Shown piece after piece: positions 5,391 to 10,609 of a stretch of 10,609 nt of DNA. Each line of letters opens with the position of its first letter. Within the stretch, counting starts at the first letter, position 1. The notes beneath the pieces were generated by a model that worked only from the letters and a program-made list of their open reading frames with translations, did no database searches and was not told the DNA's origin. This DNA comes from Saprospiraceae bacterium (GTDB lineage: Bacteria > Bacteroidota > Bacteroidia > Chitinophagales > Saprospiraceae), in contig SLKL01000138.1 of NCBI GenBank assembly GCA_007134625.1, positions 1 to 10,609 of the forward strand. Reading direction: 5' to 3'. Both the position numbers and the translations under genes were made by a program.

Positions 5391-8036
5391 TTAATCCGGC
5401 TCAAATCCAAGTATCAGGCTGAAATTACCAAAATCGGTCCATCTTGCATTGCTTTCAATTAAATCCGGTTTGTCAAATCCGAATCCATAGTCAAATCCAA
5501 GTAGTCCAAACATAGGTAGGAATACACGTAAACCCAAACCGGCTGATCTTCTTAAATCAAATGGGTTGTAGTCACTAAAGCGATTCCAGGCATTACCTCC
5601 CTCGAGGAAGCCAAGTACATAAATGGTGCTATTGGGATTAGTAGAAATAGGATATCTCAATTCCAACTCAAACTTGTTAAAGATAGAGGCATCGTCAACC
5701 AATCCGCGTCTTATATCATTCACTTCATACCCTCTAAGTCGGATAATATCCTTACCTGTGATTCCCGTCTGTTGATTATTTAGACCATCGCCACCAAGCT
5801 CAAAACGCTCAAATGGAGATAAACCTAATGATCGGTTGTACAATCCTAAATAACCCATTTTAGCTGAAGCTCTGAAAATCAAATCACCAACAATTGGTGT
5901 AAACCACTCTACATCAAACCTCCATTTGTGGTACTCTAAAAATCTAAACCTGTCGGAAAGTTCTTCTCTTCTTATCAATGTTTCCTCTTGTGCAGGTGTC
6001 ATAATGTCTCCACCCTGCGCAACTCTTCTTGCATTTTCTTCAGAAATGAGTATCTCTCTTTCAGCATCGTCTAACACCCAAAAGTTATCAGATTTGAAAA
6101 GAGAATATGGTGGAGTAAACTGAATGCTCAAAGATATTCGCGATCCACTTCTTGGAAAAATGGGATCTGCCAATGAGGTTCTTGCAAAAGTGGTTTTTAT
6201 AGAGAAATTGTTGTAACTTCCAAAATCAACGGGTAAACCCTCGAAGGTAAAGAAAGACCCGTAGTCATTCAACCGAATATTCTCAATATTGAGGGTAGCA
6301 TTGAATATAAAATTATCATCCGGCCAGGAGAGTCTTGTCCCCAAGCCTACAAATCCTCTTGCAATGGCCAAAGAACCTCTGCTACCCGTAGCTTGACTAC
6401 TAAAGAAACTTGAGAATTTGGTATAGTAACCACCTATTGAAAAAGATGTGGGCTTATTACCCCCTAACCACGGCTCAGTGAAACTCGCATTGTAGGACTG
6501 GAAAAAGCGGCCATTGGTCTGTGCCCTTAAGGATAATCGTTGACCATCACCCTGCGGCAGCGGTCTCCAGGCAGAGCGATTGCCTATATTTCTAACTGAG
6601 AAATTATTGAACTGAACACCGAGGGTTCCAATTAATCCACTGAATCCTCCCCACCCTGCAGATAGCTCTACCTGATCTGATGGGCGTTCAGTAAGGTCAT
6701 ATTCAATATCCACGGTATATCTTTGGGGGTTAACAGGAGTATTGATCCCAAGATTTTCTCCATCAAAATAGCCCAGATTCATTATTTCACGCTGAGACCT
6801 GATAATATCAGCACGACTAAACTTCCTGCCCGGTCTTGTTCTCAGTTCTCTTCTTACTACGTGTTCGTGAGTCCTGTCATTTCCGCGAATGACCACCCTA
6901 TCAATATTAGCTTGAGGACCTTCAAAAATCCTCATTTCAAAGTCTATACTATCTCCGACAATTGCTGTCTCAATAGGTGTTACATTAAAGAAGAGGTAAC
7001 CGTCATCCATATACAGAGAATTAATATCCCTCCCATCCATACTAAAGTTAAGTCTTTGCTCCATAAGATCCTTATTGTAAGGATCCCCTTTGCTGATGCC
7101 CAACACAGAACTTAAAGTCCTGTCATCATAGAGCGTATTTCCTGACCAGGTGATATTTCGGACAAAATACATATTTCCCTCATCAATGTGCATCAGTATA
7201 TTGAGTCTTCCACCTTCGTCCCTCCAGATGGAATCCCTTACTATGCGGGCATCACTGTATCCAAGAGTCTGATAGTAATTGATCACATTTCTTTTATCCT
7301 GTTCGTAATACTCACGATCGAATCTAGAGGTTGCGAAAAGCCTTCTTCTCTCTTTCGTATCATCCATTTGCCTTCTAAGCCTTCTATCAGAGACGGCTTC
7401 ATTACCTTCAAAACGGATATTCCTAATTCTTACTTTACTCCCTGTATCGAAAAAAATATTCAATTCAATAGAATTAGGAAGCCTGACATCCGGTTGTTGT
7501 TCTATTCGCATCGTTGCATCCAGATAGCCTTTGTCTCTAAGCACACCAAGCATATCCCTTTCAATATTTCTTAGCGCATTCTCCGTAATAATGCTTCCTC
7601 TCCTTAGATGTCTTGATAGTTTCTGATTCAGGTCATCATGGTAGGACCTTTTGACACCTTCAAGTGAATGCCTCAGGAAACGAGGTCTTTCAACCAGTTG
7701 AATTTCCAAAAATACAACCTCCCCTATCCTTTGGGTTTGTAAAATACGAACATCCTCAAACAGGCTGAGATCCCAAAGCTTTTTCATTGCATTACTGATA
7801 TCTCTACCCGGTATCCGTATTCTGTTACCCACTTGTAATCCTGACACAGAAATAATAGCCTGCTGATCACTGAATTCAGCACCGGTAATGGTAATACCAC
7901 CTATTTCCAGCTCTTCCACTGTTCCAAAATCATATACTGGAATCGAGTCCAAAACAGGTTCTTGAGCAACAGCAGTGAGAGACAAGAGCAAAAGCGATAA
8001 TGCAAGTGCAATGTATTTGACAAATCTAAGAATCAT
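5391..8036 (-). CDS. bamA: BamA, outer-membrane beta-barrel assembly protein (Omp85)
   Basis: The essential core of the machinery that folds beta-barrel proteins into the outer membrane. From the ATG at 8036 it has 881 aa. A signal peptide covers about residues 1-24 (cleavage after AVA, before QEPV). Five POTRA domains follow, at about 43-118, 119-198, 199-288, 289-373 and 374-456, several with the family's R-x-I-x-x-x-G-N turn (RNIRFEGNEAV, RNITWSGNTLY, DRVVIRGNDR). A 16-strand barrel starts near V456 and contains DPIFPRSGSR, FELGGDGL, the loop-6 R-G-Y motif (R768-G769-Y770) and FLEGGNAWN. A polar, charged insertion of about 50 residues (about 648-699) interrupts the barrel between PYSLFKSDN and LEYHKW. 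The protein ends GFEPD, three residues past the usual terminal aromatic. The longer frame from TTG at 8060 is rejected because that TTG lies in the -7 box. uppS is upstream. Confidence 0.95.
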   Translation of the reverse strand: MILRFVKYIALALSLLLLSLTAVAQEPVLDSIPVYDFGTVEELEIGGITITGAEFSDQQAIISVSGLQVGNRIRIPGRDISNAMKKLWDLSLFEDVRILQTQRIGEVVFLEIQLVERPRFLRHSLEGVKRSYHDDLNQKLSRHLRRGSIITENALRNIERDMLGVLRDKGYLDATMRIEQQPDVRLPNSIELNIFFDTGSKVRIRNIRFEGNEAVSDRRLRRQMDDTKERRRLFATSRFDREYYEQDKRNVINYYQTLGYSDARIVRDSIWRDEGGRLNILMHIDEGNMYFVRNITWSGNTLYDDRTLSSVLGISKGDPYNKDLMEQRLNFSMDGRDINSLYMDDGYLFFNVTPIETAIVGDSIDFEMRIFEGPQANIDRVVIRGNDRTHEHVVRRELRTRPGRKFSRADIIRSQREIMNLGYFDGENLGINTPVNPQRYTVDIEYDLTERPSDQVELSAGWGGFSGLIGTLGVQFNNFSVRNIGNRSAWRPLPQGDGQRLSLRAQTNGRFFQSYNASFTEPWLGGNKPTSFSIGGYYTKFSSFFSSQATGSRGSLAIARGFVGLGTRLSWPDDNFIFNATLNIENIRLNDYGSFFTFEGLPVDFGSYNNFSIKTTFARTSLADPIFPRSGSRISLSIQFTPPYSLFKSDNFWVLDDAEREILISEENARRVAQGGDIMTPAQEETLIRREELSDRFRFLEYHKWRFDVEWFTPIVGDLIFRASAKMGYLGLYNRSLGLSPFERFELGGDGLNNQQTGITGKDIIRLRGYEVNDIRRGLVDDASIFNKFELELRYPISTNPNSTIYVLGFLEGGNAWNRFSDYNPFDLRRSAGLGLRVFLPMFGLLGFDYGFGFDKPDLIESNARWTDFGNFSLILGFEPD

Positions 8037-8057
8037 TCCTCGTTTTTTTTCAGACCA

Positions 8058-8089
8058 CAAAAATAGATAAATTGAATGGCACTGAACAA
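8058..8089 (-). promoter_or_regulatory. Putative bamA promoter
   Basis: On the minus strand TATTTTTG (8065 down to 8058) matches TAnnTTTG exactly. A TTG at 8089-8087 lies 21 bases upstream, slightly longer than the usual spacer of about 19. Transcription would start near 8051, leaving a leader of about 15 bases, mostly A, before the ATG at 8036. It implies bamA can be expressed apart from uppS. Confidence 0.5.
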
Positions 8090-8206
8090 TAACTGATAGA
8101 GAAATAATAAATTGTAGGCAAAAAAGCCATTAAGAAAAGGAAAAATCAATGATTTATCAGATCGAAAATCCAATGGCCGAGGTATATGGTCAAAACTATC
8201 CTCTGA

Positions 8207-8959
8207 TTATCTGACAACAGCTTTCAATTGTTCACCTGTTTTACCAAAGCGACGCTCTCTTTTCTGAAAATCCATAATAGCCTCAAAAAAGTCCTCTTTT
8301 CGGAATTCAGGCCAGAATTTATCGGTAAAAAACAACTCAGCATAAGCAGATTCCCAGAGTAAAAAATTACTCAATCGCTGTTCTCCCGAAGTACGAATCA
8401 ATAATTCCAATTCAGGAAAAGCTGCAGTGCTTAAAAATTGACTAAACATAGACTCTTCAATCTGATCTGGATTAAGATGATTTTCTGAAATATATTGAGA
8501 TAACTTTCTACTCGCTTGGGAAATATCCCACCTGCCACTGTAATTTAGGGCAAGTACAAGTTGAATTTTTGTATTATCTTTTGTTCGGTCGATAGCCTCA
8601 ACCAACGCCTTATGAGTTTTAGAAGGTAATTTACTGATGTCACCTATAGCTTTCAACTGAACACCCTTTTCATCGAGCTTATCGACTTCACTTCTGATAG
8701 TGCTAACCAATAATGTCATCAATGCATTGACTTCCCCCGCCGGTCTACTCCAGTTTTCGGTTGAAAAAGCGTAAAGAGTCAAACACTTTACCCCTGCTTG
8801 AACAGCGGCTTCAAGAGATTCTCTTACAGACTGTACACCATTTTTATGTCCAAAAATACGGGGTTTACCCATCAATGAAGCCCATCGTCCATTCCCATCC
8901 ATAATTATGGCTACATGGGCCGGAACTCTTTTGGCATCAATATTAGGTATTACTTTCAT
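8207..8959 (-). CDS. uppS: Isoprenyl transferase (undecaprenyl diphosphate synthase)
   Basis: A cis-prenyltransferase that extends farnesyl diphosphate with isopentenyl diphosphate to the C55 lipid carrier of peptidoglycan and other envelope polymers; cytoplasmic or membrane-associated dimer. The 250-aa length is typical. All five conserved regions are visible: HVAIIMDGNGRWA with the catalytic, Mg-binding D21; GHKNG with H38; YAFSTENWSRP (63-73); LVLALNYSGRWDI (134-146); and ELLIRTSGEQRLSNFLLW with R189, R195 and S197, followed by AYAEL with E208 as second metal ligand. The chosen ATG gives the normal short lead-in before the first motif. It runs into bamA after about 170 bases; uppS-bamA adjacency is common in Bacteroidota. 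It diverges from rnpB. Confidence 0.97.
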   Translation of the reverse strand: MKVIPNIDAKRVPAHVAIIMDGNGRWASLMGKPRIFGHKNGVQSVRESLEAAVQAGVKCLTLYAFSTENWSRPAGEVNALMTLLVSTIRSEVDKLDEKGVQLKAIGDISKLPSKTHKALVEAIDRTKDNTKIQLVLALNYSGRWDISQASRKLSQYISENHLNPDQIEESMFSQFLSTAAFPELELLIRTSGEQRLSNFLLWESAYAELFFTDKFWPEFRKEDFFEAIMDFQKRERRFGKTGEQLKAVVR

Positions 8960-9027
8960 TGAGGTAATTTATGGTCCTTTTACTAGCTTAGACTATTTTT
9001 CAAACGAAAAATACTTCAAAAACAACT

Positions 9028-9035
9028 CAAAGTTA
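9028..9035 (-). promoter_or_regulatory. Candidate -7 box of uppS
   Basis: On the minus strand TAACTTTG (9035 down to 9028) matches TAnnTTTG exactly, about 70 bases before the uppS ATG. No TTTG is found at the -33 position. TATTTTTC at about 9013-9006 is an alternative near-match closer to the gene. Which one is used cannot be decided. Confidence 0.3.
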
Positions 9036-9119
9036 ACAAATTTTATAAAGTCATAAAAACTGATCTGAAAATATCTTTAGCTCATTCAAAAAAAGCTATA
9101 GAAAAGAAATCTTTTACAT

Positions 9120-9127
9120 TACATTTG
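9120..9127 (+). promoter_or_regulatory. -7 box of rnpB
   Basis: TACATTTG matches TAnnTTTG exactly and ends 12 bases before the P1 helix of the RNase P RNA, the right distance for transcription to start close to the mature 5' end (about 9134-9140). The -33 half is not recognisable. Confidence 0.55.
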
Positions 9128-9139
9128 GGTTATTCTAAC

Positions 9140-9499
9140 TGCAAAGCGTCCCATCGCATTTAATTTTCAGATTAAATGAGGAAAGTCCGGACAACGAAGG
9201 GCACCGTACCGCTTAATAAACGGGCATGCCATAGTGCATGACAGAAAGTGTCACAGAAACTATACTTCCATTCCGACGGGGATGGTAAAGGTGAAAACGT
9301 GCGGTAAGAGCGCACGGTTATCGAAAGTAATTTCGGTAGCGGACAAACCTTGCGGGTTGAAATGCCATGTATATTTCGCTTCCATTTGGAGTAGGCTTGC
9401 CCGGCCAACGGTTCATACCGGCGAAAGGGGTAGGCAGATCAGATAAATGATGGGAAGTTTACTTTTGGTAAATTACAGGATCCGGCTTATAGCTTTGCA
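9140..9499 (+). ncRNA. rnpB: RNase P RNA, bacterial type A
   Basis: The catalytic RNA that trims the 5' leaders of tRNA precursors. The ends are fixed by the P1 helix: TGCAAAGC (9140-9147) pairs perfectly with GCTTTGCA (9492-9499). An 8-bp stem, CATTTAAT (9157-9164) with ATTAAATG (9171-9178), matches P3. The universal block GAGGAAAGTCCGGACA (9178-9193) and the 3' block ATCCGGCTTATAG form P4, with T9186 as the conserved bulged U. A GTGAAAACGTGCGGTAAGAG block carries a CGTGCG/CGCACG stem (9298-9316), also diagnostic. Length of about 360 is normal. Small reading frames crossing it are spurious. It is divergent from uppS and ends in a strong terminator. One deviation: the 3' block reads ACAGGATCCGG, where ACAGAA is usual. 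Confidence 0.96.
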
Positions 9500-9509
9500 A
9501 ATTATAAAA

Positions 9510-9540
9510 AAGCTGTCGTAGGAATACGGCGGCTTTTTTT
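9510..9540 (+). terminator. Intrinsic terminator of rnpB
   Basis: AAGCTGTCGTA (9510-9520) pairs with TACGGCGGCTT (9525-9535) over 11 bp, including G-U pairs, closed by a GGAA tetraloop and followed by T's up to 9540. It starts 11 bases after the P1 helix of rnpB. A repeat begins at the very next base. Confidence 0.9.
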
Positions 9541-9726
9541 AGATGTCGCTTCACCAAGATTTTGGGAACAGGTACACCAATTAATTGGGTATAAATACTC
9601 TGTAGCTTACTTAATTGACCGCCCAAATTACTACAAAGATGTTGCCACTCTGTGGCTTTTTACCTAATAATTATAGCACTAAAAGTTAACCAACTACTTA
9701 CTGCAAACCAAAGTGATTTAAATATT
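9541..9726. repeat. Long direct repeat, copy A
   Basis: Matches 10434-10591 in the same orientation. The first 31 bases (9541-9571) are identical to 10434-10464, and 27 bases at 9595-9621 are identical to 10465-10491; the rest is similar with substitutions. Copy A has 23 extra bases (9572-9594) that include the palindrome CCAATTAATTGG. Inside both copies is a hairpin, GCCAC-TCT-GTGGC (9644-9656 here), followed by TTTTTACCTA. No gene is present. Together with the hairpins downstream it fills the gap between the rnpB terminator and tnpA. Confidence 0.9.
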
Positions 9727-9736
9727 GATCAATGAA

Positions 9737-9765
9737 GGTCCGTAGGGCCGACACCTTTGTAGCAA
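9737..9765. repeat. REP-like hairpin 1 with conserved tail
   Basis: GGTCC-GTA-GGGCC (9737-9749) folds with one G-U pair and is followed by CGACACCTTTGTAGCAA. The same layout recurs 50 bases on (9787). The stem differs between the copies while staying paired, and the loop GTA and parts of the tail are conserved, which points to a structured repeat unit. Confidence 0.65.
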
Positions 9766-9786
9766 AAAGCTAATCAAAATTAAAAA

Positions 9787-9813
9787 GGTCTGTAAGACCG
9801 ATATCTCTAGCAA
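9787..9813. repeat. REP-like hairpin 2 with conserved tail
   Basis: GGTCT-GTA-AGACC (9787-9799) is a perfect 5-bp stem, followed by CGATATCTCTAGCAA. It aligns with the unit at 9737. The fifth stem pair is C-G in one copy and T-A in the other (a compensatory change), and the third is T-G versus T-A. The region from here to the end of tnpA (about 9814-9882) shows nothing further. Confidence 0.65.
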
Positions 9814-9882
9814 CTGATAATCAAGATATAACTACAATCTGAATATTGAGATAACAATCAATCAAATTGTAAATAAACCAAT

Positions 9883-10347
9883 TTAATAATCAATCCAATC
9901 AAATAAATATGCCTCATTATAATCGATATCAAATTCCTTGAGCAGATCCAGATACTCTTCCTTAAACGATCGTTTTTTATGATGCTCCTCTTGATTCAGT
10001 ATATATTTTGCAACCGTATCAATTTGAGATTTACTATATGAAAACGCCCCATAACCCAATTGCCAGGAAAATTTCCATCTAAAAAATGATTGCTGATTAA
10101 TCCATTTAGACGAAGAAGCTTTTACTTTCCCAACTAATTCGGCTGGGGATGTATTTGTATCCAGACCAACCAATAAATGCGTATGATCAGGATTACAATA
10201 AATAGAAAGCGGCTTGGATCCACTCTTAGTTACAATGCCACACATATACTTTTCAATTTGGTCCCTATTCTTTTCTTGAATTAGATTTTCTCTCCCTTTT
10301 ACCGCGAATACGTATTGAATATAGATTTGAGTGTAAGAATTTGCCAT
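9883..10347 (-). CDS. tnpA: IS200/IS605-family transposase TnpA (single-tyrosine HUH)
   Basis: A 154-aa Y1 transposase that cuts and joins single-stranded DNA at hairpin ends; length is normal and the frame is intact. The HUH metal motif is H55-T56-H57 in NPDHTHLLVGL; the middle residue is usually hydrophobic, so threonine is unusual. The catalytic tyrosine is most likely Y115 in DTVAKYILNQEEHHKK, preceded by the GYGAFSYSKSQ stretch typical of the Bacteroidota members; Q119 is the expected metal ligand on that helix. The C-terminus (FKEEYLDLLKEFDIDYNEAYLFDWI) matches those relatives as I remember them. There is no TnpB gene beside it, so it is IS200-like or a REP-associated (RAYT-like) relative. 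It is flanked by hairpins and by long direct repeats in which no IS ends are obvious. Confidence 0.93.
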   Translation of the reverse strand: MANSYTQIYIQYVFAVKGRENLIQEKNRDQIEKYMCGIVTKSGSKPLSIYCNPDHTHLLVGLDTNTSPAELVGKVKASSSKWINQQSFFRWKFSWQLGYGAFSYSKSQIDTVAKYILNQEEHHKKRSFKEEYLDLLKEFDIDYNEAYLFDWIDY

Positions 10348-10353
10348 TTTGTA

Positions 10354-10370
10354 GGTTTTACGTTAAAACC
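10354..10370. promoter_or_regulatory. Hairpin directly before the tnpA start codon
   Basis: GGTTTTA-CGT-TAAAACC is a perfect 7-bp stem with a three-base loop, 6 bases upstream of the tnpA ATG (minus strand). In IS200 a stem-loop in the tnpA leader hides the ribosome-binding site, and IS200/IS605 ends also carry hairpins bound by TnpA. Either role fits; the sequence alone does not decide. Confidence 0.6.
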
Positions 10371-10371
10371 C

Positions 10372-10388
10372 TAAAATTAGCTAATTTT
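10372..10388. promoter_or_regulatory. 16-bp perfect palindrome upstream of tnpA
   Basis: AAAATTAGCTAATTTT (10373-10388) is perfectly self-complementary and sits two bases from the leader hairpin. Its minus strand also contains TAATTTTA (10379-10372), a near-match to the -7 box. It could be an operator, part of the element end or a promoter feature. Confidence 0.5.
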
Positions 10389-10433
10389 TTCTGATAAATT
10401 ATTTTCTGAATAAAATAAAAACTGCCGGTTTAA

Positions 10434-10591
10434 AGATGTCGCTTCACCAAGATTTTGGGAACAGATACTCTGTAGCTTACTTAATTGACCGATTAAACTA
10501 CTACAAAGATGTCGCCACTCTGTGGCTTTTTACCTAAAAAATATAGCACTAAAAGTCAATAAACTACTTACAAAACAAAGTGGTTAGAATA
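10434..10591. repeat. Long direct repeat, copy B
   Basis: Second copy of 9541-9726, same orientation, 893 bases on (start to start), placed on the far side of tnpA. It lacks the 23-base palindromic insert of copy A. Its hairpin GCCAC-TCT-GTGGC is at 10514-10526 and the preceding base is C (ATGTCGCC) where copy A has T. Similarity fades near AATATT at about 10586-10591. The remaining 18 bases to the window end show nothing else. Confidence 0.9.
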
Positions 10592-10609
10592 TTCTTGGCA
10601 ATCAGAAAA

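Noticed and set aside
6723..7574. Two plus-strand frames of about 130 codons inside bamA
   Set aside because: They are antisense to the conserved POTRA region of bamA and carry no recognisable motif.
8037..8060. TTG start of bamA giving an 889-aa product
   Set aside because: The TTG is the end of the exact -7 box TATTTTTG; starting at the ATG at 8036 gives a normal signal peptide.
8061..8206. Small gene between uppS and bamA
   Set aside because: No reading frame of meaningful length with a start is present; the stretch is AT-rich and holds the bamA promoter.
9172..9446. Small reading frames on both strands
   Set aside because: They lie entirely inside the RNase P RNA, whose conserved blocks explain the sequence.
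9541..10591. Composite transposon bounded by the direct repeats
   Set aside because: The repeats encode no transposase and have no inverted ends or visible target duplications, so I list them as repeats only.

Overview
The window looks like chromosomal DNA of a member of the Bacteroidota. The evidence is the AT-rich sequence, several near-perfect TAnnTTTG -7 promoter boxes, start codons without strong Shine-Dalgarno sites, a uppS-bamA pair with a Bacteroidota-style BamA, and an IS200-like transposase of a type common in that phylum. I cannot place it at genus level.

Layout on the left: a 5'-truncated riboflavin gene (ribH, 1-486) is followed by a metallo-beta-lactamase-fold hydrolase with its own promoter (550-1395). 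A gene-free stretch of about 350 bases carries short repeats, including an array with a 7-base period. Next come a lipoprotein of unknown function (1753-2886) and a membrane-anchored protein with a GyrI-like C-terminal domain (2938-3924), which may be co-transcribed. A lone periplasmic binding protein of the branched-chain amino acid (LivJ) type follows (4007-5164).

Layout on the right: bamA (8036-5391) and uppS (8959-8207) run on the minus strand and serve envelope biogenesis: outer-membrane protein insertion and undecaprenyl-diphosphate synthesis. The whole space between the convergent binding-protein gene and bamA is a degenerate heptamer array in two inverted arms. The RNase P RNA gene (rnpB, about 9140-9499) is divergent from uppS and ends in a clear intrinsic terminator. 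The last kilobase is a mobile or repeat island. It holds an IS200/IS605-family TnpA gene on the minus strand, two REP-like GGTC hairpins, a hairpin and a 16-bp palindrome just before tnpA, and two long direct repeats (about 9541-9726 and 10434-10591) flanking the block.

Most genes are ordinary housekeeping or hypothetical genes. The unexplained material is the intergenic DNA: the 7-base-period arrays at two sites and the repeat-flanked transposase block abutting the rnpB terminator. I see no defence system, CRISPR array or biosynthetic cluster. A practical annotation point is that the longest reading frames of bamA and the lipoprotein begin at a TTG that is the last three bases of a TAnnTTTG promoter box, so I moved both starts to the downstream ATG.
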